A DNA stretch of 52,518 nt from an uncultured Alphaproteobacteria bacterium (GCA_949282845.1 CASDQF010000003.1:1-52518), one strand, 5' to 3'. Numbered from the stretch's first letter, positions 16,912 through 26,640 are shown. Notes: generated by a model from the letters alone, not told the origin. A program made the numbers and translations.

Positions 16912-17676
16912 TTAAGGGCACAAAAAATGAATGGGAGTAATTGTCTCACACAGCAAATAAGTTTTTTGTGTCATTCTATTAAAACTATAGATAGCATGTT
17001 TCCCTTCAAAAGAGGTAGCATAAAAGATATTTTGAGCTTTTTCATCAAAGCAAACAGCTGTTGTATATGGAGCCGGAAAAATAATCTCTTCATTTTTTTG
17101 AATAAGAGAATAAAGACGAATATGACTTCCATCGAAAAAAACTATTTCAGATTGAAGTGGAGAAAGAGCCGCTAAATAAGCATTTTTAGCAATGAGTGCT
17201 TTTTCTTCATGAGAAAGACAAATGAGTTCATTATGTGTGTTGAAAAAAAATAAAGAATCAGTTAGTCGGCTCCAAAAAGGAGGCTTAAGTTGAGCAGGCG
17301 TTTCAGTTATTTTTTTCCAATTTTTAATTTTTTTTTGAAACAGACATAATCGTCCAGAAGAGAGTGGGCTTAAAAGATCTGCTTCTATTACAGCTAATTT
17401 TTTTGAAGTTGAATTAAAAACAGGATAGTAAAAATATCCAAAGAGTGAAGTTATCTCTGTTGGAGGCTGGTTGTCAAAGTTTAAAGAGCTCTGAGTTATA
17501 TGTGTATTTTCTCCGTCAAAAGAGACACCGCCTAAGTGCTTGAAATCAGCAGAAAGAGCAGAAAAAGAATTAACTTTTTTAATTTTGGATAATCGTCCGT
17601 CTTTCATTAAGACAAACAAAAAATCACTTTCATCTATAAAAAATAAGCGATAGGGTGATAAAATTGTGATGCTCAT
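16912..17676 (-). CDS. Hypothetical beta-propeller-like protein
   Basis: I cannot assign a family to this 254-residue protein. It has a repeating pattern of short strands with bulky residues followed by turns (RLFFIDESDFLFVL, KKLAVIEADLLS, DSLFFFNTHNELICL, SEIVFFDGSHIRLYSL, QNIFYATSFEGKHAIYSF), each blade ending in a hydrophobic 'displayed value' strand, which is typical of WD40 or TolB-type propellers. No signal peptide is evident, so it is probably cytosolic. AAAGGAAA precedes the ATG. It is convergent with the ankyrin gene (22-base gap) and divergent from moxR; its role is unknown. Confidence 0.65.
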   Translation of the reverse strand: MSITILSPYRLFFIDESDFLFVLMKDGRLSKIKKVNSFSALSADFKHLGGVSFDGENTHITQSSLNFDNQPPTEITSLFGYFYYPVFNSTSKKLAVIEADLLSPLSSGRLCLFQKKIKNWKKITETPAQLKPPFWSRLTDSLFFFNTHNELICLSHEEKALIAKNAYLAALSPLQSEIVFFDGSHIRLYSLIQKNEEIIFPAPYTTAVCFDEKAQNIFYATSFEGKHAIYSFNRMTQKTYLLCETITPIHFLCP

Positions 17677-17743
17677 TTGCTTTTCCTTTACTTTTATTCT
17701 ATATTAGATAAAAAAAATGTATAGTCTTTTTTTAGGAGGAAAA

Positions 17744-18706
17744 ATGTCAGAGGCTCAAAATCGTTTTTTACAGTTAAGTTCTTTTATGAATGCCGAAATA
17801 ATCGGTCAAGAAGCATTGGTTGAGCGAATGTTGATTTCTCTTTTATCTGATGGACATTTATTAGTGGAAGGAGCTCCTGGTTTAGCAAAGACAAAAGCAA
17901 TCAAGAAATTGGCTTCTGCTATTGAATGCGACTCGCATCGTATTCAATTCACGCCCGACTTATTACCAGCAGATATAACCGGAAGTGATGTTTATAGACC
18001 GGAAAATGGAACTTTTGTTTTTCAAAAAGGGCCTATTTTTCATAATTTAATTTTAGCTGATGAAATTAACCGTGCCCCGGCTAAGGTTCAATCGGCTTTA
18101 TTAGAGGCGATGGGAGAACGTCAGGTAACAGTAGGCGCAACGACCTATATTCTTCCGGAATTATTTTTAGTTATGGCGACACAAAATCCTATTGAGCATG
18201 AAGGGACTTATCCTTTGCCTGAAGCACAGTTGGATCGTTTTTTAATGTTTGTTAAAATAGGGCATCCAAATGTTGAGTCGGAAAGAAAAATCCTTCATTT
18301 GGTTCGAAATGAAGCAGCTCAAAAGCCAAAACCATTCTTTGAAAAAATTTCTCAAAATATGGTTAAAGAAGCTCGCCGAGAAGTTCTAAATGTTCATCTG
18401 TCCCCAGAACTAGAAGAATATATGGTTCAGTTTATTATGGCAACACGAGAACCTGCCGCTTACAATGCAGAGTTAGCTTCTTATGTAGAATATGGAGCCA
18501 GTCCTCGTGGAACCTTAGCATTAGATATCTGTTCTAAAGCATGCGCTTGGCTTCGAGGAAAAGACTATGTAATGCCGGAACATATTCATGCAGTTATTCA
18601 CGATGTGCTCCGCCATCGTATTTTGTTATCGTATGAAGCTGAGGCAAAAGGAATTACACCTGATGCTTTGATTGATTTGTTACTAAAAGAAGTCCCGCTA
18701 CCTTAG
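17744..18706 (+). CDS. MoxR-family AAA+ ATPase
   Basis: A chaperone-like ATPase of 320 residues. Walker A is GAPGLAKT (the typical MoxR form with Ala before Lys-Thr), Walker B is LILADEINRAPAKVQSALLEAM, with sensor 1 at VMATQNPIEHEGTYPLPEAQLDRF. The start at 17744 is chosen because AGGAGG sits five bases upstream; a longer frame from 17717 would put that site inside the gene. It heads a four-gene operon with a DUF58 protein, a DUF4381 protein and a WYL/TerB-like protein. MoxR ATPases usually act with von Willebrand-type partners to mature or assemble other proteins. Confidence 0.93.
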   Translation: MSEAQNRFLQLSSFMNAEIIGQEALVERMLISLLSDGHLLVEGAPGLAKTKAIKKLASAIECDSHRIQFTPDLLPADITGSDVYRPENGTFVFQKGPIFHNLILADEINRAPAKVQSALLEAMGERQVTVGATTYILPELFLVMATQNPIEHEGTYPLPEAQLDRFLMFVKIGHPNVESERKILHLVRNEAAQKPKPFFEKISQNMVKEARREVLNVHLSPELEEYMVQFIMATREPAAYNAELASYVEYGASPRGTLALDICSKACAWLRGKDYVMPEHIHAVIHDVLRHRILLSYEAEAKGITPDALIDLLLKEVPLP

Positions 18707-18714
18707 GAAATAAG

Positions 18715-19647
18715 ATGATTACGACCTCAGATAAAGCTGTTTTTGCAAGTTTAGAAAGTTTGATACAAGATCAGTATCAAACATATCGGCTAACGGCTTT
18801 TCCGAATAGAAAGACTTCCCGTGTTAACAACGGAAACTATAGATCTATTTTTAAAGGTCGTGGTATGGATTTTGATGAAGTACGAGAATATCAGCAAGGA
18901 GACGATGTTCGATTAGTTGATTGGCGTATTACAGCTCGACATGGTAAAACATATACAAAAGTCTTTAAAGAAGAACGAGATCGTCAGGTATGGTTTTTAT
19001 TAGACTTTCGTCACTCTATGCATTTTGCGACGCGACAAGCTTTTAAATCTGTGATTGCTGCTCATCTAGCGGCTATGACAGCATGGTTTTTCAAAGAAAA
19101 AGGAGATAAAATCGGAGGTATCCTTCTTTCAGATAAAACAATGCAACTTTATAAACCTTCTCGACTGCATAGAAAACTTATTCAATTCTTAGCTAATGTT
19201 AGTGAAATGACACGTTCAGAGAACTCTTTAAAACCGATACAAGAAGAGGTTTCTTTATCAACAGCCTGCTGGAAGCTTAGAAGAAGTTGTCGAAATGGTA
19301 ATTTAATATTTATTATCAGTGATTTTTCTGATGTGAATGAAGATACTTTTAAAAGTTTGTCCTCTTTAGCAAAAAGGAACGAAGTTATTTTAATTAATGT
19401 TTTTGATGAATTAGAGGGAAAGTGTCCTATCCCGAATGTTTATCCAATTACAAATGGTGAAAAAATGGTTGCTTTAGATACACGACATTTTGCTGTTCAA
19501 AAAGCTTATATGAACTATTTTGAAAAAAGACATCTTTCTTTAAAAGAGTTTGCGTCAACATACCATATTCATTATGTTCCTATCTCTACAGGAATGGATT
19601 TTTATGACACATTTGCTCAATCTTTAAGAAGACGGAGACGCAAATGA
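18715..19647 (+). CDS. DUF58 / VWA-like protein
   Basis: A 310-residue DUF58 protein, the usual partner encoded next to MoxR. The family signature is clear: GRGMDFDEVREYQQGDDVRLVDWRITARHGKTY-type stretch in the first third (key motif R-Y-Q-GD-R-DWR), followed by a VWA-like region (VWFLLDFRHSMHF with the D-x-S type start of a MIDAS site, and LIFIISDFSDV). It begins 8 bases after moxR stops and overlaps the DUF4381 gene by four bases. No signal or membrane segment, so it is cytosolic. It probably adapts MoxR to its client. Confidence 0.9.
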   Translation: MITTSDKAVFASLESLIQDQYQTYRLTAFPNRKTSRVNNGNYRSIFKGRGMDFDEVREYQQGDDVRLVDWRITARHGKTYTKVFKEERDRQVWFLLDFRHSMHFATRQAFKSVIAAHLAAMTAWFFKEKGDKIGGILLSDKTMQLYKPSRLHRKLIQFLANVSEMTRSENSLKPIQEEVSLSTACWKLRRSCRNGNLIFIISDFSDVNEDTFKSLSSLAKRNEVILINVFDELEGKCPIPNVYPITNGEKMVALDTRHFAVQKAYMNYFEKRHLSLKEFASTYHIHYVPISTGMDFYDTFAQSLRRRRRK

Positions 19648-20114
19648 ATATTGATTTATCAGGACTGAAGGATATACATCTTCCGATAGAGCCATCTATA
19701 CTACCTCTTGCATGGGGATGGTGGGTTTCCTTACTTGCTTTTATTTTAGTTTTAATAGGAATTTATTGGTTAATTATTTTTGTTCGAGAAAGTCGTCAAC
19801 GTTATATTCTTCATCGCTTGGCTGAAATTAAAAATATCTCTAATGATGATTTTTTAAAAGAAATAACCTTTTTTACAAAACAAGTTGCTATCGCTTTATA
19901 TGGCCGAGAAAAAGTAGCTTCTTTATATGGTCAATCCTGGATTGACTTTTTAAACAAGCATGGTTCTGTGTATTTTTCGAAAGATTTTGTAGAACTTCTG
20001 GAAAAAAATATGTATGCTTTACAAAAGAGCTTAACAGACTCTCAAAAAGAGAAAATTTTTAAGCTCTATGAGGCTTGGATTAAGGAAAATTTAAAAAGAA
20101 AGGGAAAAGAATGA
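19644..20114 (+). CDS. DUF4381 membrane protein
   Basis: A 156-residue protein with the DUF4381 layout: a short N terminus with conserved LKDIHLPIEPS, one membrane segment (about 27-48, rich in Leu/Ile/Val and Trp), a basic helix (RESRQRYILHRLAEI) and a C-terminal helical domain with SWIDFLNKHG. It overlaps both neighbours by four bases (ATGA), a tightly coupled operon. In related clusters this protein anchors the MoxR/DUF58 system in the membrane beside VWA (BatA/BatB) proteins; no such VWA membrane genes follow here. Confidence 0.85.
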   Translation: MNIDLSGLKDIHLPIEPSILPLAWGWWVSLLAFILVLIGIYWLIIFVRESRQRYILHRLAEIKNISNDDFLKEITFFTKQVAIALYGREKVASLYGQSWIDFLNKHGSVYFSKDFVELLEKNMYALQKSLTDSQKEKIFKLYEAWIKENLKRKGKE

Positions 20115-20935
20115 TGTCTACTTCCGCTCAATTATTAGAAACAATCGCTCGATTTACAGGTGAAGATGTAACGGCTTTTCGTCAATCATTAGATACCTCT
20201 AAGCCAAAAGCACAAGAAGTTGCTCAACATTTAAAAAGTCAAAATGTTTTAGCAACGGGAATTTCTGTTGCTGCTGAAATCGAATATAATTCTCTTTCTG
20301 GACATCACCAGGATCGTCATGTTATCATTCGTCGTGTTTTAAAAAGTAATAATGAATTTTTTGTTGATGCTTTTTGTCAAGAAATTAAAGCTCCACGTCT
20401 TATTAAGCTTTCCTCAATCTTAAAAATTACAGACAAAACAGGAAAAGTATATGAAAATGCTTTTGATTTTTTTGAAAATGTATTAGGAATTAAATTACAA
20501 AAATCGACAGAAACTATCCCGTCTTCAGCGCCTCAGTATCAACTTTCCTCTTCCATGGAAAAAGGAGAAATGAAAACTGCGATAGATAGAACGCGTAATG
20601 AATTAACTGCCTTATTGTTTGTCGCAGCAATGGATGGACACAAAGATCGAGTAGAATACGATAAAATGGCACAATATGTTCATAAACGCTGTCCGGATTT
20701 AAGTTTTAATGATGCAGATTTAATACAATATTTAACCTTAATTAATCCAGATACACAGAGTTTTTACTTATCTTTAGAAAAAATCTTGGGAATGGATGGT
20801 TGGGTTGTTAAAATGTTCTTGGAAGCTTTGATGACAATGATTATGTCTGATGGAGAAGTTCATGAAAAAGAAAAGCTCTTTTTGGCAGAACTTTTTCGTA
20901 TCTTGGAAGAAGAGGGATTTAAAATAGAGTTTTAA
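20111..20935 (+). CDS. WYL-like plus TerB-like domain protein
   Basis: A 274-residue protein with two recognisable parts. Residues 45-130 resemble a WYL-type fold (ISVAAEIEYNSLSGHHQDR...RLIKLSSILKITDKTG). Residues 160-274 form a helical TerB-like domain with two acidic helices in the family positions (AAMDGHKDRVEYDKM and IMSDGEVHEKEKLFLAEL). The central part (135-155) is low-complexity. Its start overlaps the DUF4381 stop. TerB domains are thought to bind metal or membrane and to sit in stress-response modules; here it replaces the BatA/BatB genes normally found at this spot. The function is not known. Confidence 0.7.
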   Translation: MMSTSAQLLETIARFTGEDVTAFRQSLDTSKPKAQEVAQHLKSQNVLATGISVAAEIEYNSLSGHHQDRHVIIRRVLKSNNEFFVDAFCQEIKAPRLIKLSSILKITDKTGKVYENAFDFFENVLGIKLQKSTETIPSSAPQYQLSSSMEKGEMKTAIDRTRNELTALLFVAAMDGHKDRVEYDKMAQYVHKRCPDLSFNDADLIQYLTLINPDTQSFYLSLEKILGMDGWVVKMFLEALMTMIMSDGEVHEKEKLFLAELFRILEEEGFKIEF

Positions 20936-20995
20936 ATTTCTATTTACCATTCTTTTATATACTAAAGCAAACTAATCAATGAGAGAATAAATTTT

Positions 20996-23149
20996 ATGTT
21001 TCGTTTTTTACTTCGAATTTATTTTAAGCTGTTTCGTGTTCGTGTCTATTGGCTTGAAAAAGCGTCTTCTTTACCTAAGACAGTTATTTATATGTCTAAT
21101 CATGTTTCTTCTTTAGATGTATTATTTCTATATGCTTTTTTGCCAGGAAAACTTTGCTTTGCTTTAAATGCAACAACCTTAAAACAAAAAAAAATACGCT
21201 TATTGATGCGTTGTGCTGATTTATTAGCTTTTAATCCTCTTGATCCTGTTTCTATCAAAAATTTACTGTCTAAGCTGGAAGAAGGCCAATCTTGCGTTAT
21301 TTTCGCGGAAGGAAAAATTACGGAAACAGGCTCTTTGATGAAAATATATGAAGCACCTGGCATTTTAGCAGATAAAGCAGATGTTCCTCTTGTCCCTGTT
21401 TGGATTGGAGGCGATCGCTATACAGCTTCATCAAAGGAAATATCTAAAAAGTCATTTCGTATTCTTCCCAAAACGACTATCACAATTCAAAAGCCTGTTA
21501 TCTTTAAGATAAAAGAGGAAACACGTCGTGATAGAAATTATATTAGTAATGAACTTTATCGAATGATGCTTGATATCTCTTTTCGAGCAGCTTACAAACC
21601 AGAAGCATCTTTTTTCAGTGAATTAATGCAAACAGCAAAAAATAACGCTCATGATGGGTTATTCAGTCGACCAAAGTTTGTCGAAGATACAGAGCGTATA
21701 CCTCATTCCTATAAAGATATAATCGTTAAAAGTTATTTATACGGACGTTTTTTAAAAAGATTTGTCGAAAGACAAGAACATATGGGCGTTTTGTTGCCGA
21801 ATTCTATTGATAATTTATGTACTTTAATTGGTTTGATGGCTTATGAACGTGTTCCCGCAATGTTAAATTTTTCTTCCGGACTAGCCAATGTCATTTCAAC
21901 CAGTAAAACGGCTGTTTTAAAAACGGTTTTAACTTCTCGCAAATTTGTGGAAGAACAGAAATTAACTCAAATTATCGAAACATTAAAAGAAAACAATGTT
22001 CAAATAATCTACCTTGAAGATATGAAAAAGTCGATCGGTTCCTTTACACGAATCTGGGCGTGGCTTTCATATAAGTTTAAATATATACCTTATAAGTACA
22101 GTGGAAGCAAAAAAGCTTTAGTTTTGTTTACATCCGGTTCTGAAGGTTCTCCTAAAGCGGTTGTTCTTAGTCATCAAAATATTTTATCCAATATTCATCA
22201 ACTCGCTTCTTTAGTTGATATTAACAAAACAGACACAATGTTTAATATGCTTCCGATGTTTCATTCATATGGACTTGTTGGAGGAACTTTCTATCCTCTT
22301 TTGTGCGGCGGAAAGCTATTCTTGTATCCTTCGCCATTACATTATCGAATTGTCCCAGAATTAGTTTATGAAATTGGAGCAACAATGATGTTCGGAACGG
22401 ATGCTTTTTTAAGAAGTTATGCAAAAGTAGCACATCCGTTTGATTTTCATACACTCCGTTTTGTAATGGGTGCAGCCGAATCGATAAAGAAAGAAACGCG
22501 TGATATGTATATGGAACGCTTTGGTATTCGTTTATTTGAAGCTTACGGAGCAACAGAAACTTCTCCATTTTTAACAACGAATAATGCTATTTTCTGTCAT
22601 TTTGGTTCTGTTGGTCAAATTCTACCCGGTATTGAATATAAATTATCTCCCGTCACCGGAATAGAAAAGGGCGGTTCCTTATGTGTTAAAGGTCCCAATA
22701 TTATGATGGGATATATATTTGCGGATAACCCTGGCGTCCTTGTTCCCCCAAAAGATGGCTGGTATGACATGGGAGATGTTATTGAAGTGGATGATATGGG
22801 TTTTTTCTATATTCGAGATCGTGTCAAACGTTTTGCTAAAATAGCAGGGGAAATGGTTTCTTTGACAGGAGTTGAGAAAATTGCTTCCGCCGTGACACCA
22901 GGGTCTACTTTTGAATATGGAGCCGTTGCTATACCTCATGACACAAAAGGGGAACAGATAGTCCTTGTCTCGACAAATAAGGATTTAAAAATACAAGATT
23001 TACAACGACTTATTCAAAAAGAAGGCTACTCAGAGCTTTACTTACCACGCATGATTTTATATCGTGACGCTTTACCTATTTTCGGCAGCGGAAAAAGAGA
23101 TAATATCACACTGAAAAAAGAAGTCTTATCTGAACTAAATCCATTATAA
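20996..23149 (+). CDS. aas: Acyltransferase / acyl-ACP synthetase fusion (Aas-like)
   Basis: A bifunctional inner-membrane enzyme of 717 residues, almost the size of E. coli Aas. The N-terminal part (about 1-190) is a PlsC-type acyltransferase with NHVSSLD (HX4D motif) and EGKITETG. The C-terminal part (about 230-717) is an AMP-forming ligase with LFTSGSEGSPKAVVLSH (P-loop), FEAYGATETSP and GWYDMGDV. In this family the protein reacylates 2-acyl-lysophosphatidylethanolamine with an acyl group activated on ACP, recycling lysophospholipid. It has no obvious transport partner (lplT) beside it. The gene lies 60 bases after the TerB-like gene, with no clear terminator between them. Confidence 0.92.
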   Translation: MFRFLLRIYFKLFRVRVYWLEKASSLPKTVIYMSNHVSSLDVLFLYAFLPGKLCFALNATTLKQKKIRLLMRCADLLAFNPLDPVSIKNLLSKLEEGQSCVIFAEGKITETGSLMKIYEAPGILADKADVPLVPVWIGGDRYTASSKEISKKSFRILPKTTITIQKPVIFKIKEETRRDRNYISNELYRMMLDISFRAAYKPEASFFSELMQTAKNNAHDGLFSRPKFVEDTERIPHSYKDIIVKSYLYGRFLKRFVERQEHMGVLLPNSIDNLCTLIGLMAYERVPAMLNFSSGLANVISTSKTAVLKTVLTSRKFVEEQKLTQIIETLKENNVQIIYLEDMKKSIGSFTRIWAWLSYKFKYIPYKYSGSKKALVLFTSGSEGSPKAVVLSHQNILSNIHQLASLVDINKTDTMFNMLPMFHSYGLVGGTFYPLLCGGKLFLYPSPLHYRIVPELVYEIGATMMFGTDAFLRSYAKVAHPFDFHTLRFVMGAAESIKKETRDMYMERFGIRLFEAYGATETSPFLTTNNAIFCHFGSVGQILPGIEYKLSPVTGIEKGGSLCVKGPNIMMGYIFADNPGVLVPPKDGWYDMGDVIEVDDMGFFYIRDRVKRFAKIAGEMVSLTGVEKIASAVTPGSTFEYGAVAIPHDTKGEQIVLVSTNKDLKIQDLQRLIQKEGYSELYLPRMILYRDALPIFGSGKRDNITLKKEVLSELNPL

Positions 23150-23157
23150 AGGAAAAC

Positions 23158-23186
23158 TTGATTTTTAAGTCGTATTCTTTTATGAT
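23158..23186 (+). promoter_or_regulatory. Promoter of gltX
   Basis: TTGATT at 23158-23163, a 17-base spacer and TATGAT at 23181-23186, about 30 bases before the ATG at 23216. Confidence 0.6.
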
Positions 23187-23215
23187 AACTAAATCAAATA
23201 ACTTAGGATAAAAAA

Positions 23216-24868
23216 ATGAAAAAAGAAATTATTGATCTTGTCTTTCCACAGCCGTTACCTTCGATTGAAGAAATAGAAGCAAAATATCCTCCTCGAGAAT
23301 TACCTCCTGGAGCCATTGTGACACGAACAGCTCCAAGTCCAACCGGGTTATTACACTTGGGAACACTTTCTGCCGCTTTATTACCTGAACGGGCAGCTCA
23401 TCAGTCAGGTGGCGTATTTATTCTGCGTATTGAAGATACAGATCAAAAAAGACAAGTGGAAGGAGCTAAAGATTTAGTGCTTCGAGCCATGAAAGATTAT
23501 GATATTTCTAACGATGAAGGACCTGTTTTAAATGCTCCTGAAAAAGGGAGTTATGGTCCCTATATTCAAAGCGAACGCAAAGAAATTTATCAAGCTTATA
23601 TCAAAAAATGGCTGGAAGAAGATAAAGCTTATTTATGCTTTTGCACAGAAGAAGATAATGAAAAAACACATGAAATGCAAAGCAAAGCAAATATCAGACC
23701 AGGATATTATGGACCTTTTGCAAAATGCCGCAAATTAACAGAAGAAGCTGTATTAGAAAATTTAAAAGCGGGAAAACGTTTTATCGTTCGTTTTAAATCT
23801 CCTGGACATTACACTAAAAAAGTCATTATCGAGGATTTAATTCGCGGACGACGTGAGTTTCCGGAAAGTGATTTAGATATTCCTATTATGAAAGGTGATG
23901 GCTTACCAACGTATCACTTTGCTCATTTAATTGACGATCATTTAATGGGAACAACCCATGTTATTCGTGGAGAAGAATGGCTTTCCTCTTTACCTTTACA
24001 CACAATGTTGTTTCAAGTCGCAGGCTGGAGAGCTCCTAAGTATGCTCACATTTCTCACATCCAAAAACTAGATGAAAATGGGAACAGAAGGAAACTATCC
24101 AAACGTTTAGATCCTGAAGCAAATGTTACATATTTTGATGAAAAGGGATATCCAAAACTTGCCGTTATTGAATACTTACTCAATTTAGCAAACTCCAACT
24201 TTGAAGATTGGAGACGGCAAAATCCGGAAAAATCTTATAAAGATTTTCCTTTTAACATAAAGAAAATAGGCTCTTCCGGTGCTTTATTTGATTTTGTGAA
24301 GCTTGACAGCATTTCTCGAGACATTATAGGGCGAATGACTGCTGAAGAAGTCTATAATTATACTTTAGCTTGGTGTGAGAATTATGATGTTCCTTTTGCC
24401 TTGCTTATGAAAGAGAATGCTGATTACATGAAAAAAATTCTCAATATTGAACGGGAAGGAGTTAAAAAAGTTCGTAAAGATATTGTGAAATGGTCTGATG
24501 TCAAAAATGAAGTTTCATTTTTCTTTGATGATCAATTTACTTTAACAACAGGAGAGGCATTTAATATATTAAAACCCTTATCAATCAATGATATAACTAA
24601 TATTTTAAAAGATTTTGTTGAAGTTTATAAAGATACTGATACAAAAGATGAATGGTTTCAAAAAGTCAAAAGTGTTGCTCAAAAAAATGGATTTTGTGTT
24701 GATATGAAAGCTTATCGAGAAAATCCTGAAGCATTTAAAGGAAATGTTTCTGATGTTGCTAAAGTCTTAAGAGTTTTTGTAACCGGAAAAGAACAATCCC
24801 CCGATTTATATGCCATTATGTTAGTAATGGGGAAAAATCGTGTTTTAAAACGCCTCAACTGTCTTTAA
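23216..24868 (+). CDS. gltX: Glutamyl-tRNA synthetase, Clostridia-like form
   Basis: A class I synthetase of 550 residues that charges tRNA-Glu. The HIGH-equivalent is LLHLGTL in APSPTGLLHLG, and the KMSKS-equivalent is KLSKRLDPEA. It is longer than the usual 470-residue alphaproteobacterial GluRS and carries the N-terminal AKYPPRELPPGAIVTR and internal AHQSGGVFILRIEDTDQKR blocks typical of the ~550-residue GluRS of gut Clostridia. That suggests horizontal origin (inference from family memory). It has its own promoter; msbA-like follows after 14 bases. A frame at 23532-23738 inside it is a shadow. Confidence 0.95.
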   Translation: MKKEIIDLVFPQPLPSIEEIEAKYPPRELPPGAIVTRTAPSPTGLLHLGTLSAALLPERAAHQSGGVFILRIEDTDQKRQVEGAKDLVLRAMKDYDISNDEGPVLNAPEKGSYGPYIQSERKEIYQAYIKKWLEEDKAYLCFCTEEDNEKTHEMQSKANIRPGYYGPFAKCRKLTEEAVLENLKAGKRFIVRFKSPGHYTKKVIIEDLIRGRREFPESDLDIPIMKGDGLPTYHFAHLIDDHLMGTTHVIRGEEWLSSLPLHTMLFQVAGWRAPKYAHISHIQKLDENGNRRKLSKRLDPEANVTYFDEKGYPKLAVIEYLLNLANSNFEDWRRQNPEKSYKDFPFNIKKIGSSGALFDFVKLDSISRDIIGRMTAEEVYNYTLAWCENYDVPFALLMKENADYMKKILNIEREGVKKVRKDIVKWSDVKNEVSFFFDDQFTLTTGEAFNILKPLSINDITNILKDFVEVYKDTDTKDEWFQKVKSVAQKNGFCVDMKAYRENPEAFKGNVSDVAKVLRVFVTGKEQSPDLYAIMLVMGKNRVLKRLNCL

Positions 24869-24882
24869 ATGAAAGAAAAAAT

Positions 24883-26640
24883 ATGTTCAAAAAACTAAAA
24901 CAGTCGCAATTTGTTCTTAATTACAAACGGATGTGGCCTTTTGTTAAACCGTATTGGTTTAGAGCTCTTTTAGCTACTTTAATTACGATTCCTATCGGTT
25001 CTCTAGATGCTGTTATAGCTTTATCTTTAAAGCCATATATGGATATGGTTGTTATTGATAAAAGTATAGAATCTCCTTTTTATATTCCGTTGTTAATTAT
25101 TCTGTTTACTTTAATTCAGAGCGGTCTAGATTATTCCTCCACATATTTAAATACTTGGGTTGGTTCTAAAATCACAATGGAATTAAAGCAAAAATTATAT
25201 AAAAAGTTAGTACATTTCGAATCAGCTTTTTTTGATACATCTTCTTCCGGAATGGTTGTGTATCGTTTTGACAATGATCCTAACTTAGCTTGCTCAGGAT
25301 TATTAAATAATTTAAAAGTATTTACATCTCGTATTTTTTCATCTATTTCATTGATAGCTGTTTTAATTTATACTTCTTGGCAATTAGCCATTATTGCCAT
25401 ATCTGTTTTATTGATTTCTCTTTATCCTTTAACAAAAATTCGAGCCAAGATAAAAGAAATTACAAAAAGGACAGCCGTAGCTGGAGGAGAAGCTGTCACA
25501 CTCTATAATGAAACATATGCAGGAAATAAAACTATTGCCTCTTATAATCTACAAAAACATCAAGAGATGCTTTTTGGTAATGTTTTAAAAAAATTATTCA
25601 AACTATCTATTAAGCAAACCCAAAAGACGGGATGGTTGTCTCCAATGATGCACATTATTATTTCCGTTGGAATTGCATTAGTCATCTGGGCAGGTAGTTC
25701 TTTGATTATGAATAATACAATTACAAGCGGTAGTTTTGTAGCTTTTATGACAGCTATGTTAATGCTTTATACACCTATCAAGAATATTGGAAAAAACTAC
25801 AATCAAGTTCAGCTTTCTTTTATGGCGATTGAGCGTGTTTTTGAATTATTCGAACACCCAATCTCAATTAAAGATCAAAAAAATGCTCTTCAGTTAAAAG
25901 GCTTAGAAGAAGAAATTACATTTAGGAATGTTGAGTTTGAGTATGTTCCTGGCGTTCCGGTTTTAAGTAACGTCAATCTTCATCTGAAGAAAGGGCAAAC
26001 AATTGCTTTTGTCGGTAATTCTGGAGGAGGAAAAACGACATTAGTGAATTTAATTCCTCGTTTTTACGACATAAAATCAGGTTCTATTGAAATTGATGGA
26101 GTTGATATCCGAAACTTTACTTTAGAATCCTTACGAGATAAAATTGCAATTGTTTTTCAAGATAATTTTCTATTTTCAGGGACAATTCGAGAAAATATTC
26201 TTTTAGGAAAGCCAAATGCTACGCCGGAAGAAATTGACCTTGCCTTAAAAAGTGCTTGTTTAGAGGATTTTGTTCACCATTTAGAACATGGTTTGGATAC
26301 TGATATTGGAGAACGAGGAACTTTGCTTTCTGGAGGACAAAAACAACGCGTTGCTATTGCACGTGCTTTTTTAAAAAACGCTCCGATTGTTATTCTAGAT
26401 GAAGCAACTTCCGCATTAGATAATAAATCGGAAGCCATTGTTCAACAAGCTATTGATAATCTGATGAAAGATAGAACAGTTTTTGTCATAGCACATCGTT
26501 TATCCACTATACAGAATGCAGATAAAATTGTTGTCGTCAATGAAGGAAGGATAGTTGAAGAAGGAACTCATGAGAAATTACTGAATATTGAGAATGGAGC
26601 ATATCGAGCTCTCTATATGGCTCAATTTAAACCTAAATAA
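24883..26640 (+). CDS. MsbA-like ABC exporter (lipid A / multidrug)
   Basis: A half-transporter of 585 residues with a six-helix membrane domain (about 20-310) fused to an ATPase. Walker A is GNSGGGKTTL, Q-loop FQDNFLFSG, signature LSGGQKQRVAIARAF, Walker B IVILDEATSALD, switch His in AHRLS. The closest architecture is MsbA, the inner-membrane flippase for lipid A core, but multidrug exporters share it. It begins 14 bases after gltX, so the two may be co-transcribed. Its end overlaps the convergent mscS by 8 bp. Confidence 0.88.
   Translation: MFKKLKQSQFVLNYKRMWPFVKPYWFRALLATLITIPIGSLDAVIALSLKPYMDMVVIDKSIESPFYIPLLIILFTLIQSGLDYSSTYLNTWVGSKITMELKQKLYKKLVHFESAFFDTSSSGMVVYRFDNDPNLACSGLLNNLKVFTSRIFSSISLIAVLIYTSWQLAIIAISVLLISLYPLTKIRAKIKEITKRTAVAGGEAVTLYNETYAGNKTIASYNLQKHQEMLFGNVLKKLFKLSIKQTQKTGWLSPMMHIIISVGIALVIWAGSSLIMNNTITSGSFVAFMTAMLMLYTPIKNIGKNYNQVQLSFMAIERVFELFEHPISIKDQKNALQLKGLEEEITFRNVEFEYVPGVPVLSNVNLHLKKGQTIAFVGNSGGGKTTLVNLIPRFYDIKSGSIEIDGVDIRNFTLESLRDKIAIVFQDNFLFSGTIRENILLGKPNATPEEIDLALKSACLEDFVHHLEHGLDTDIGERGTLLSGGQKQRVAIARAFLKNAPIVILDEATSALDNKSEAIVQQAIDNLMKDRTVFVIAHRLSTIQNADKIVVVNEGRIVEEGTHEKLLNIENGAYRALYMAQFKPK

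Noticed and set aside
16903-17175. A 90-codon plus-strand frame
   Set aside because: It is antisense to the propeller-like gene, which has the better start signal and strand pattern.
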